A DNA stretch of 64,000 nucleotides from Streptomyces sp. NBC_00237 (GTDB lineage: Bacteria > Actinomycetota > Actinomycetes > Streptomycetales > Streptomycetaceae), in assembly GCF_026342435.1 (NCBI RefSeq), contig NZ_JAPEMT010000001.1:1916501-1980500 (forward strand). The letters run 5' to 3'. A program made the position numbers and the translations under genes. Shown piece after piece: positions 9,635-16,681 of this stretch (its first letter is position 1; each line of letters begins with the position of its first letter). The notes under the pieces were generated by a model, which saw only the letters and a program-made list of their open reading frames with translations, had not been told where the DNA came from and did no database searches.

Positions 9635-9927
9635 TAGTTTCCCGAGTCGCCAGCCTCACCCCTTGCCTCAGACATGGCCTCTGCGAAGTCAAAGAAGTCA
9701 CCAATGGAAGGATCAGTTGCTTCGAAAGTTGCCCACTGATCCTCACCAAGGATCAGGCGGGTCACTTCGACCTCGTCGTCAGACTGAAGGGCCTTGAGAG
9801 GCCAAGTTCGGAAGTGTCCGAAGGTGTAACTATTACCGTTGTACTCAAAGGAAATGGACTCGTCCAGGGCCTCCGCCTTCTGGGCCTTGGCCTTCTTTGC
9901 AGAGGTCTTCTTAGCAGGCTCGGTCAT
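9634..9927 (-). CDS. Tail assembly chaperone (gpG-like)
   Basis: 97 aa between the major tail protein and the tape measure gene, the conserved place of the gpG-type chaperone. Lys/Ala-rich N-terminus (TEPAKKTSAKKAKAQKAEA), then a compact domain (YTFGHFRTWPLKALQSDDE). It ends SGN-stop, where TCG GGA AAC TAA contains a canonical slippery heptamer. Most ribosomes should make this short form and a minority the fused long form with the next ORF. Role assigned from position plus the frameshift architecture. Confidence 0.82.
   Translation of the reverse strand: MTEPAKKTSAKKAKAQKAEALDESISFEYNGNSYTFGHFRTWPLKALQSDDEVEVTRLILGEDQWATFEATDPSIGDFFDFAEAMSEARGEAGDSGN
9637..9643 (-). other. Programmed -1 ribosomal frameshift heptamer
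   Basis: On the minus strand the sequence reads G GGA AAC followed at once by the TAA stop. This fits X XXY YYZ exactly (lambda uses GGGAAAG). Slipping one base back gives GGG AAA CTA ATG, which enters the 137-codon frame in register. The heptamer touching the stop codon is unusually tight. Confidence 0.8.
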
Positions 9928-9993
9928 GCAGTCTCCAGTGTGTAAGGAAGTGTGGGCGCCGGGGGATTTAGCCCGCCCCGGCTCGGGCCTTTA

Positions 9994-10602
9994 CTACGGC
10001 TTAGGAGCGGCAGGAATGATGTCGTCGTTGGTCAGCACATAACCAAGAATGCCCTTGGAGTCCAGGGCTTCCATGGTGAGTTCAAACTTTCCGGCCTCGG
10101 ACCTCTGGAGCTGAATGGCTCCACGGTCGGAAATCATGGCCCGAGGGATAACCGCCCGGTATCGGATAGCCGACATCTCCCAGTCGACAACGATGGAAAT
10201 CTCCTTGAGGTCCGGCGTACTTGCCAGATCCAGGCGGAAAATACCAGTCGGCGTATTGCCTGACCCAACTACCTCAACCCACTGGGCTCCGAAGAAGAGT
10301 TCCGTAGTCAGCTCGCTGAATTCAAGCAAAGTCGTCTTGATACTGAAGCTAGCCTTAGTCACCTGGTACAGGACTGGGCTTGCTGACTGCCAGGCATTGA
10401 CTGGCTGTGTTTCCACGCTGGGGGTAATAGTGACCCCCGATTCATCTGTGTAGCCGCATGCCTTGTAGCCAGCAGGGGGCGTATTGACGGTTCCTAGATC
10501 AGTGGGTACGACGGTTCCACCGGACGCACCCTCAACGGGGGCGGGTGCGATATAAATCGATCCATTAGGGGCAAAGCGTATTCGCTTAGCATCGTTGGCC
10601 AA
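9994..10602 (-). CDS. Major tail protein (tail tube)
   Basis: 202 aa, starting MANDAKRIRFAPNGSIYIAP. Length, position between the tail completion genes and the chaperone pair, and the beta-rich sequence with GYTDESGVTITPSVETQPV and IKTTLLEFSELTTELFFG match the lambda gpV/phi29-unrelated major tail protein type common in actinobacterial siphophages. It should polymerise into the tail tube. AGGAGG lies just before the ATG. Two terminator-like hairpins lie upstream (10655-10761), so it may need its own promoter or readthrough. Confidence 0.88.
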   Translation of the reverse strand: MANDAKRIRFAPNGSIYIAPAPVEGASGGTVVPTDLGTVNTPPAGYKACGYTDESGVTITPSVETQPVNAWQSASPVLYQVTKASFSIKTTLLEFSELTTELFFGAQWVEVVGSGNTPTGIFRLDLASTPDLKEISIVVDWEMSAIRYRAVIPRAMISDRGAIQLQRSEAGKFELTMEALDSKGILGYVLTNDDIIPAAPKP

Positions 10603-10654
10603 GTGGCCTCCTGAAACAGGGGGCTAGTTAACGCTCACTAACTGATAGAGGGCA

Positions 10655-10682
10655 TGAAAAAAGGCCCCGGGGTGCGGGGCCT
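10655..10682 (-). terminator. Rho-independent terminator, copy 2 of a duplicated module
   Basis: Minus strand: GC stem AGGCCCC/GGGGCCT followed by six T. It is part of a module repeated 78 bp away: CGCTCACTAAC, a short spacer, ATG plus an A-run, then the hairpin. Confidence 0.7.
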
Positions 10683-10734
10683 GGCAATCGTCTCTGTATC
10701 TCTAGTCTGCGCTCACTAACCTCGAATGGGTATG

Positions 10735-10761
10735 AAAAAGGCCCCTCGGAGTGAGGGGCCT
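10735..10761 (-). terminator. Rho-independent terminator after the tail completion gene
   Basis: Minus strand: stem AGGCCCCTC/GAGGGGCCT followed by TTTTTC, 17 bp after the stop of the 10778-11164 gene. It separates connector/completion genes from the major tail protein, giving a way to set different expression levels. Confidence 0.75.
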
Positions 10762-10777
10762 GCGTGTTTGGGGAGTA

Positions 10778-11164
10778 TCAGATAGCAACGATATAGACGG
10801 CTACCTCGCCGCCGTACATGTGCTCTCTGGAGACGGAATCCGGGTAATACGTGGGAGAAGAGATCTCCTCCACGTCCACGACGAGACAGCCCATGAAGGT
10901 GGAGTCAGGAAGATCCTCTAGAAGCTTCTCTCTCACCAGATAGGCGAGGTCCACGGCCTCTTTGCGGTCAAGGGCGTACACGTCATATTCAATGTCTGCC
11001 CTGTCCGCCAAATCGCGGACGATGCGGTATCCGCCTGAGTGCTCAAGGTAGATGGTCGTGCTGCCGACTTCATGGCGGCTCATGTCGCCCTTAGGGGCTC
11101 CGGAAGGGATGTCCTTCTGGGAATTGAGGTATGTCACTAGGACTTCGACGGGGTCGATTCTCAG
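10778..11164 (-). CDS. Tail completion/tail terminator-like protein
   Basis: Between the HK97-gp10-like gene and the major tail protein, the place of the tail terminator that caps the tube and joins it to the head. The frame opens after a TAG with CCT CTG AGA ATC GAC, preceded by AGGAGG with 6-nt spacing, so the likely start is CTG at 11164, giving 128 aa (M)RIDPVEVLVTYLNSQ. The first standard start (GTG at 11137) has no ribosome site and would remove a typical N-terminus. The rest (EYDVYALDRKEAVDLAYLV) fits small alpha/beta tail-terminator proteins. Confidence 0.7.
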   Translation of the reverse strand: MRIDPVEVLVTYLNSQKDIPSGAPKGDMSRHEVGSTTIYLEHSGGYRIVRDLADRADIEYDVYALDRKEAVDLAYLVREKLLEDLPDSTFMGCLVVDVEEISSPTYYPDSVSREHMYGGEVAVYIVAI

Positions 11165-11174
11165 AGGCTACCTC

Positions 11175-11528
11175 CTATTCAATCCGCTGCTTCAGAAGAG
11201 CAGCCTTGAGCCACTTGCGGCCAGGGTGCCGCCGGCCTGCTCTGTCTGTGAATCCTCGTTCCGTCAGCATCGCGTGACGGACTCTTGGATTTCGGTCAAC
11301 CACTACATTTCCGTACCAGCCCTTGAGGCTGTTCTGTACGAAATGTTCAACGTTGTGTTTAGTAGCGGTGTAGGAGTTGTTCCCCCGACGCTTGGGCGTC
11401 TCCTTGATGGCTACTGCTGCCAGTTTGGCGGTGTGCAGAGCGATCAGGGTTTTGGTCTCAGTAGACCGAAAGGCGATGTCTTCCCATCCAGGCTGAAAGA
11501 CGAGCTTGACCCGAGAAGATCCAAGCAT
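11175..11528 (-). CDS. Head-tail joining protein, HK97 gp10-like
   Basis: 117 aa. It has the order expected of HK97-gp10/minor capsid connectors: small, basic, with a helix carrying TKTLIALHTAKLAAVAIKETPKR and a basic C-terminus (GRRHPGRKWLKAALLKQ). It follows the connector and head-closure genes across the 750-bp non-coding island and is followed by the tail terminator. Family assigned by synteny and gross sequence character. Confidence 0.6.
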   Translation of the reverse strand: MLGSSRVKLVFQPGWEDIAFRSTETKTLIALHTAKLAAVAIKETPKRRGNNSYTATKHNVEHFVQNSLKGWYGNVVVDRNPRVRHAMLTERGFTDRAGRRHPGRKWLKAALLKQRIE

Positions 11529-11592
11529 TAGACCTCCCTCAGAAAAGGGCTCAACCCGTTAGGGGAGCAAAGGGAGTTAGGGGAATGACAAA

Positions 11593-11614
11593 GGCCCCGA
11601 CCGGAGTCGGGGCC
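11593..11614 (-). terminator. Terminator-like hairpin between repeat array and gp10-like gene
   Basis: Stem GGCCCCGACTCC/ggtcggggcc read leftward is followed by TTTGTCATT. It would end transcripts that cross the CRISPR-like island before they reach the tail genes. No T-run exists in the other orientation. Confidence 0.6.
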
Positions 11615-11627
11615 TAAGCCTGTGAAG

Positions 11628-12042
11628 CCATCCCCGCGTGCGCGGGGAGCAAATACAGCCACCCTCAGAATAAGGGCCATCCCCGCATGCGCGGGGAACA
11701 GGTTAGTGCTAGAGATCCCCAAGGACCACCCCCGCATGAGCGGGGACTACGTTATTGAATTGATCGAGAAGGGATCATCCCCGCATGCGCGGGGACTATT
11801 GACTTTCACGGTGGCCGACTCCGCCGCCCGTTGGGTCATCCCCGTGTGCACGGGGAGCAGATACCCCGCATGCGCGGGGAGCAATGACCTTCGGCGTCTC
11901 CAACGAAGGCAACCGAGGGGCCATCCCCGCGTAGGCGGGGACAATTTAGTTGTTACTCCCGCAGCTGAGCAACCCCCGCTGTGGCGGGGACGATGTTGCT
12001 GTTACCCAGGCTGCCGGACTACCCCCACTGAGGTGGGGAATG
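11628..12042 (-). CRISPR. Degenerate type I-E-like CRISPR array inside the phage late operon
   Basis: Nine palindromic repeats begin at 11628, 11677, 11726, 11775, 11836, 11860, 11921, 11970 and 12019 (24-nt cores). Read on the minus strand the best copies are TGCTCCCCGCGCATGCGGGG followed by ATGGNCCC, the actinobacterial type I-E repeat pattern. Copies diverge, most in the last two (12019 has lost the CCCCGC core). Unit lengths are 49 bp five times, 61 bp twice and 24 bp once (two repeats fused). The intervening sequences are unique, 25 or 37 bp by the core. No cas genes occur in the window. The repeats would be transcribed with the late operon. Similarity to I-E repeats is clear; function is unknown. 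Confidence 0.75.
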
Positions 12043-12229
12043 GTGCCGCACTCCCGAAGGAGCGCGGGGGTTTTAAGTTATTACGCATCTAGCCGAAGAG
12101 GCCGGAATACCGCAATGGTGTCGCGCTCCGAAGAACGCGAAGGCTTCAAGCACGGGACGTGCCAGATCACTTGCAGACGAGATTCCGTAATGGTGCTGCA
12201 TCTCCGAAGAGACGCAGAGATGTTGCATG
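12039..12229 (+). repeat. Three degenerate repeats with exact 75-bp period
   Basis: Copies start at 12039, 12114 and 12189, each about 37-41 bp, opening with AATGGTG followed by a C/T pair and GC, then CTCCGAAG-type sequence and, in the first two, a TTCAAG or TTTAAG end. The 36-38 bp between copies are unrelated. The first copy overlaps the last I-E-like repeat. A 10-bp inverted repeat (GACGTGCCAG at 12156 and its complement at 12242) flanks the third copy. No ORF here looks coding on either strand. Confidence 0.6.
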
Positions 12230-12281
12230 TGCCTGTGGTGGCTGGCACGTCTTCGACGCTAGCAGAGCCCTCGGTCATCTG

Positions 12282-12632
12282 TCAGCCGCTCCCCAGAGAC
12301 TCGCCCACGGTCCTCCACGCCGTGAGGCGTGTGTGCCTTCGTGAGGTCTGTGTGAGCCTCTGGGGCTCCCCATCCACCTGGTACCAGAGGTTGCCGATCA
12401 GGAGCCTGTCAGAGGCCCTCGCAGGGGCCTCAAGGGGGAGCCAGACAGAGAGGCGCTCCTGTACCAAGTTCCGTGATGGGGAAGAGGATTCAGAGGTTCG
12501 GTCTGGCTGGGCGGAGCCCATCCCTGCCCAGACTCTGACTGCCCTGTCCCAGTCGGGACGAGAGGTGTAGGCGGAGTCAGTCACTGGGGCCCGGTGGACC
12601 TCGATACGTACGAGGTCAGTACTTCCGAGCAT
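12282..12632 (-). CDS. Head closure (head-tail connector) protein
   Basis: 116 aa from ATG at 12632, overlapping the upstream connector gene by 17 nt. MLGSTDLVRIEVHRAP, then NLVQERLSVWLPLEAPARA and GNLWYQVDGEPQRLTQTS: a small beta-barrel-like protein in the position of the SPP1 gp16-type head-closure protein. A longer in-frame ORF to 12752 exists, but its extra N-terminus is the shadow of the connector gene. Its 3' end borders the non-coding repeat island. Confidence 0.62.
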   Translation of the reverse strand: MLGSTDLVRIEVHRAPVTDSAYTSRPDWDRAVRVWAGMGSAQPDRTSESSSPSRNLVQERLSVWLPLEAPARASDRLLIGNLWYQVDGEPQRLTQTSRRHTRLTAWRTVGESLGSG

Positions 12633-13197
12633 TGGCCCTCCACCGACTGATGATGGACGCCTCCCGCTGTAGCGGGATGCTGGCGAGCCCCGCCCGCCTG
12701 TACGGGCGGAGCGTGTTTTTGGTGGAGGAGGAAAGAACGACGCCTCCACCACTGAATCTGACCTCTACTTCTCCCACCCTCTCGCTCTCGATGCCGGGAC
12801 TGAGGGCGAGCCACCTGATGACCTCAGCACAGGCCACTGCGCGGAGAGAGGCAGGCGGATCGAGGTACCCCCATGAGGCGATGAGCACGATGGGGCCCAC
12901 GGGCCATGCCTCGCGGTCGAGCTGGCGGCCAACGAGTGCCCAGCCATCGAGCTGCTGTCCGCCGTGATGGACGGCAGACACTGAAAGTGCGGCGCTGTAC
13001 CTCCCTGGGATGGGCAGAGTGGAACCCCCATAGGAGGGGAGAGTTAGGGCCTGGCCCTCCTGGCGGACGAGGTCCCGTCCGCAGTGATCCTCAATCAGCC
13101 CGGTTACGTCCGCCAGGAGGGCGGGAACTCTCAATGCCTCCTCAGAAGTGAGGGGCCGCCCGAGTCGGGCAGTGACGTCATTGACAGTGGCAAGCAT
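12616..13197 (-). CDS. Head-tail connector (adaptor) protein
   Basis: 193 aa directly after the major capsid gene. MLATVNDVTARLGRPLTSEEALRVPALLADVTGLIEDHCG is the hallmark N-terminus of gp6/gp15-type adaptor proteins that form a ring under the portal. The rest is mixed, with an arginine-rich end (ISRWRANARKY). ATG at 13197 with GGAGGG upstream, 12 nt after the capsid stop. Confidence 0.8.
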   Translation of the reverse strand: MLATVNDVTARLGRPLTSEEALRVPALLADVTGLIEDHCGRDLVRQEGQALTLPSYGGSTLPIPGRYSAALSVSAVHHGGQQLDGWALVGRQLDREAWPVGPIVLIASWGYLDPPASLRAVACAEVIRWLALSPGIESERVGEVEVRFSGGGVVLSSSTKNTLRPYRRAGLASIPLQREASIISRWRANARKY

Positions 13198-13209
13198 GGC
13201 CCTCCCCTC

Positions 13210-14298
13210 TTACGGCTTGGGAGGAGCCTCAGTAATGCTCACCTTGAGACCACGGACGAACTTCTCACCAATGACGGTGCCTCGGATGTTAAAGTCCGGG
13301 TCTTCCTTCACAGTGGAAATGCCGTACATGGTGTCAAGGCCCATGGTATCGGCCTTGAGGTCATAGTCGTAATCCACGAGCATCCGAGTTGCGATCCCGT
13401 TGACATTCTGAACCGAACCGGTGACCGCACCCATAGGGATGGCAGGGCAGGCAGAGGCAATGAGAAGTGCCGACTTGTGGAAGAAGTACATCTCAAGGTC
13501 AAAGGAGTTGTGCACTACGACGTCAAAGCCGTAGTAACTGCCGATGATTGCCCGGCGAAGCGCGTTGGTATCGCCGGAATAGTCGACCCGAACAAACTCG
13601 GGGTCCTTGAGGAGAATGGCTTCTACCTCAGGGCCGACGATCACATACCGTTCAGTCATCGGGATTTCAGCCCGACGCAGAGCGAGGCGAGCATCAACGA
13701 ATGCCACACGGAGGGCCAAGGCCCGAGCCATGAGATTCTCTCGACTACCGTCGTACTGAGGGATAGTGACTGCCACATCGCCGCCAACGGCAGTCTTCTG
13801 GGCCGCAGTCAGACCAGAACGAGTGATGTTGGCCTTAATGAAGGCCGCAATCGTGTCATCGAAATACTCAGCAAAACCGCGAGTCAGCGGGGCCAGGACC
13901 TGACTGCCGAACTGGCGAAGATCGAAGGCCACCTGTTCCATGCTCAGGGCAGTTGCGTTCTGAGCGAGCGTGGTCAACTGCACGGGGAATCGGGTCTCAT
14001 TGATGAACCCGTTAGGTGCCCGGCGAGGAGTCGCAGGAAGGGGCCGATCCGACGCAGCGGCAAAGGTGTTCTTGTCGCCCGTAATCGGGTTCTTGATTAT
14101 GTTCGAAATCCCGGCTTCCTGAACCTTAATACTGCGGCTCGGGCGGTTGACGTTGATAACGTCACCAAGTCCACCTGTGTAGTTCAGTTCCGAGTACCGG
14201 GCGGGAATCCCGCCAAGAGTGAGCTGACGGTCAAGAAGGCCAAGCGCCGCAATTGTCACCTGGCGCGGATCAAGATTAAAGTGATGCGTAGTAGGCAA
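13210..14298 (-). CDS. Major capsid protein
   Basis: 362 aa, the usual length for a coat protein, placed between scaffold and connector. The sequence (PTTHHFNLDPRQVTIAALG, INVNRPSRSIKVQEAG, ETRFPVQLTTLAQNATALS, RRAIIGSYYGFDVVVHNSF) has the character of the P22-coat-like HK97-fold family found in Streptomyces siphophages. It ends with an ISTVKEDPDFNIRG stretch. No protease gene is visible between portal and capsid, consistent with an internal non-cleaved scaffold. Confidence 0.92.
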   Translation of the reverse strand: MPTTHHFNLDPRQVTIAALGLLDRQLTLGGIPARYSELNYTGGLGDVINVNRPSRSIKVQEAGISNIIKNPITGDKNTFAAASDRPLPATPRRAPNGFINETRFPVQLTTLAQNATALSMEQVAFDLRQFGSQVLAPLTRGFAEYFDDTIAAFIKANITRSGLTAAQKTAVGGDVAVTIPQYDGSRENLMARALALRVAFVDARLALRRAEIPMTERYVIVGPEVEAILLKDPEFVRVDYSGDTNALRRAIIGSYYGFDVVVHNSFDLEMYFFHKSALLIASACPAIPMGAVTGSVQNVNGIATRMLVDYDYDLKADTMGLDTMYGISTVKEDPDFNIRGTVIGEKFVRGLKVSITEAPPKP

Positions 14299-14318
14299 GA
14301 GGCAACATCCTTAAGGGG

Positions 14319-14849
14319 TTAGATGAACCTCCCGCCTGCGATAAGGTCCGCAAGCTCATTGGGGTCCATGGAAGTAAATGGCGTTCCGCCAGGCTGGGAA
14401 TGTCCCGTCCCTCCTTGGATCTGAGGGAAGGGAGGGTGTACATCCGGCTTGGGGAGAGAGGCAATGAAGGTCTTGACCTTGTCGGCATCTGCCTTGCCGT
14501 CCTTGGCGAGGAAACGCGTCAGGTCAAGATATTCGGTAGGGGCCGTAACGCCCGCACTCGCGCTCTGAGCGCGAATCTCCGCTTCAACAAGGGAAGTTGC
14601 TACTTCAGAGAGAGTCGCGGTTCGCGTCTCAGCCCTGGCAGTCTCAAGAGCCTTTTCCTGATCGGACATGCCAGCCTTCTTCAGCGTGTCAAGCTCAGCA
14701 CTGGATTCATTCCAGCGCTTCTCATTTGTACGGCTCAGTGCCTTCCACTTCTCGACTTCTGCCTGAAGGGCTACCGCGTCAGGAACAGGCTCAGGAGCGG
14801 GAGGGGTAGGAGGAATGGGAGGCTGAGGAACGATCTGCTGTTCAGTCAT
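14319..14849 (-). CDS. Capsid scaffolding protein
   Basis: 176 aa from ATG at 14849 (MTEQQIVPQPPIPPTPPAPE). Pro-rich head, then a charged helical coiled-coil core (VEKWKALSRTNEKRWNESSA, MSDQEKALETARAETRT) and a short C-terminal segment (DPNELADLIAGGRFI) of the kind that docks on coat subunits. It lies just before the major capsid gene. An upstream GTG at 14909 is in frame, but its 20 extra residues look like leader sequence. Good match in size, composition and position to phage scaffolds. Confidence 0.85.
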   Translation of the reverse strand: MTEQQIVPQPPIPPTPPAPEPVPDAVALQAEVEKWKALSRTNEKRWNESSAELDTLKKAGMSDQEKALETARAETRTATLSEVATSLVEAEIRAQSASAGVTAPTEYLDLTRFLAKDGKADADKVKTFIASLPKPDVHPPFPQIQGGTGHSQPGGTPFTSMDPNELADLIAGGRFI

Positions 14850-14933
14850 AGAGTGCCGTCCGTTTCGGATCAGGGGCACAGGGGGCGCACTTGGGATTTC
14901 CCCCGGCACCGGTGGGAAAGCTTAAATAAGCAT

Positions 14934-14957
14934 GGCTCGCTACCATTTAAGCGAGCC
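14934..14957. other. Hairpin insulating the inserted plus-strand gene
   Basis: GGCTCGCT/AGCGAGCC, 8-bp stem with 8-nt loop, followed by TTT on the plus strand and by an AT-rich stretch on the minus strand. It lies between the start of the scaffold gene and the promoter of the small plus-strand gene. Confidence 0.5.
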
Positions 14958-14958
14958 T

Positions 14959-14987
14959 TTGACAAGGGCATTTGGTGGTGTTAGTTT
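14959..14987 (+). promoter_or_regulatory. Consensus sigma-70-type promoter of a leaderless gene
   Basis: TTGACA at 14959-14964, 17-nt spacer, TAGTTT at 14982-14987. A transcript start 8 nt beyond the -10 box falls on the A of the ATG at 14995, so the mRNA should have no leader. Housekeeping-type boxes imply expression in the lysogen. Confidence 0.7.
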
Positions 14988-14994
14988 CCGTCGC

Positions 14995-15222
14995 ATGACG
15001 GATTACACGCCGACCACCGCGGCTGAAATCACAGAGGAAATAGTTGATGCCGCCTACGAGATTGCTGATGGCTGGTTCCAAGGCAAGCGGATCAACTGGG
15101 AAAGGCTGCTGTACCGACTCGATGGCATGGAGTTGGCAGATGGCAGGAGGCTCTACATGCCTGAAGACCTGACGCATCCAGCAAACGAGGCACTCAAGAA
15201 GGCCGTAAACAAGATGCGCTGA
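14995..15222 (+). CDS. Small prophage-expressed (moron-type) protein, function unknown
   Basis: 75 aa on the strand opposite to all surrounding head genes, between scaffold and portal. It starts MTDYTPTTAAEITEEIVDAA and continues helical and charged (WFQGKRINWERLLYRLDGME, NEALKKAVNKMR); no cysteine, no membrane span, no known motif. ATG at 14995 is preferred because it coincides with the predicted transcript start. A longer ORF from 14932 would run through the promoter and hairpin. Its own consensus promoter and reversed orientation are typical of moron genes active in the lysogen (immunity or host-benefit roles are possible, unproven). Confidence 0.7.
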   Translation: MTDYTPTTAAEITEEIVDAAYEIADGWFQGKRINWERLLYRLDGMELADGRRLYMPEDLTHPANEALKKAVNKMR

Positions 15223-15232
15223 ATAGGTGGCC

Positions 15233-16672
15233 CTACTTGGCCTCGTGAAGCTTCCGGGATACGTTCCCAGAGTTTCCCTGAGGCGGCTTGCTGGCGGCCT
15301 TCTTGGCCTCCAGCGCAGCAAGGTCCTGCTGGGGCTGTGGCCCCAACTCCTGTATCTCCGCAGCAGCCTTGGCATCGACCTTCCGCATTTCGCGGAAGTC
15401 GCTGATCTGAGCTGCGGTGAAACCAGCTTCAGCCCAAAGGACTTCTAGAGGTACTTCGAGCTGCTTGAGCTTCAGCAGTCCGTCAATGTGCTGGGCCTCA
15501 GTCCTGTACTCACAGTCTCTCCAGCGCGTTTCCATTTCGTACGCGCGCTGTCGCTTGTCCCGCTTCACTGCGAAGCACAAGCGAATGACTCGTTCCCAGG
15601 ACTCCCCGAAGTGGAGCATGAGTTCCTTGACTTGGGCTACTAGCCCAGCCTCAGCCGAAATAATGGCCTCGCCCGATGGAGTGCTGGACGAGTTCACCAA
15701 GAAATAGTGACTCGGTACCCTCGACGTTACTCCAAGGTGCTGCACCAGAAGATCCACAAGAGCAACGTAGTTCTGCAAATCAACCGGCTGGAAGACTCCG
15801 AATTTTGCGTCAGGGTCCTCAGCCTGCAAGAGCTTGTCCAGGCCCACATTGAACGGAGCAACCGGGTTGCCGTTCTCGTCCTCCTGGATCTCAATTCCAG
15901 TGACCCACCTCTGAGGGTAGGCAGCAGCCTCTGAGGCGGTAAGAGCGTCCATCAAAATCTTGTTGATCGCGTCTTGAATAGGAACACAGTTGACCAGGAC
16001 GGAGGTTGGTTCCCGCCCAAGGCGGGGGCGTCTCTCGAAGGGCACAACCGGAACCGCCCTGAGAGGATTGGGCTGCGAAGTACCCTGGGCCCAATCTGTC
16101 GTCCCGTAAGGAATTTCGTAGACGTATTCCTCGGTCCAGAGGGTCACTTGCTGGCGGCCCCAAGGGTCCGGCTCGAAGCGGGCTGCTGCCTCCAGCTCCC
16201 AGAGAGAACCAGCCTTGTAGCTGACAGCCATGCGTGTAGCTGGAACAGGGGTGATGGCGGGCTCGCCCTGAGTGTCCGGCCATACGACCACGAACGAAGA
16301 CCCTGTGATGAGGGTCTCCAGGTGCACAGATGTTGAGTAGGCATCCATGGAAGATTTCTGCCAGAAGTAGCGAGCCTCTTTACCGTCGTCCTCGCCGGGA
16401 ATACGGAAGCTGTCGACATGAAGGCGCTCACTCGTGGCATCCACAACAACGCCACAGAAGTTGTCCCGCCACCTTTCAAAGACACTGGCGAATACTGCCT
16501 TATAGCGCATCTGGGAGAACGCCAACTTCTGTTGCTCCCCCTCGTAGTACGAGGAGAAGACTTGAGAAGGATGGTCAGGGCCCGGCAGCTTCCCATGCAA
16601 GTACATAAGCCACTGCTGAGGAGTCTCCGGCTTGCCTATGAAGGCGGTGCTTCCGCCTGGCGGCACGATCAA
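15233..16672 (-). CDS. Portal protein
   Basis: 479 aa, SPP1-gp6-like portal: QQWLMYLHGKLPGPDHPSQV, YYEGEQQKLAFSQ, DATSERLHVDSFR in the N-terminal wing, an LGVTSRVPSHYFLVN clip region and an Ala/Glu-rich C-terminal crown helix (RKVDAKAAAEIQELGPQPQQ). It forms the dodecameric DNA gate. TTG start at 16672 with AGGAGG 5 nt upstream. It begins 9 nt after the terminase stop. Its 3' end is 10 bp from the convergent small plus-strand gene. Confidence 0.93.
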   Translation of the reverse strand: MIVPPGGSTAFIGKPETPQQWLMYLHGKLPGPDHPSQVFSSYYEGEQQKLAFSQMRYKAVFASVFERWRDNFCGVVVDATSERLHVDSFRIPGEDDGKEARYFWQKSSMDAYSTSVHLETLITGSSFVVVWPDTQGEPAITPVPATRMAVSYKAGSLWELEAAARFEPDPWGRQQVTLWTEEYVYEIPYGTTDWAQGTSQPNPLRAVPVVPFERRPRLGREPTSVLVNCVPIQDAINKILMDALTASEAAAYPQRWVTGIEIQEDENGNPVAPFNVGLDKLLQAEDPDAKFGVFQPVDLQNYVALVDLLVQHLGVTSRVPSHYFLVNSSSTPSGEAIISAEAGLVAQVKELMLHFGESWERVIRLCFAVKRDKRQRAYEMETRWRDCEYRTEAQHIDGLLKLKQLEVPLEVLWAEAGFTAAQISDFREMRKVDAKAAAEIQELGPQPQQDLAALEAKKAASKPPQGNSGNVSRKLHEAK

Positions 16673-16681
16673 TGGGCCTCC

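Noticed and set aside
11622..12570. Plus- and minus-strand ORFs across the repeat island
   Set aside because: They run through palindromic repeats and unique spacers, have no ribosome sites and no protein-like sequence; the 49/61/75-bp periods are not multiples of three that keep one frame.
13084..14322. 412-codon plus-strand ORF opposite the major capsid gene
   Set aside because: Antisense shadow of the capsid gene; no ribosome site and no family resemblance.
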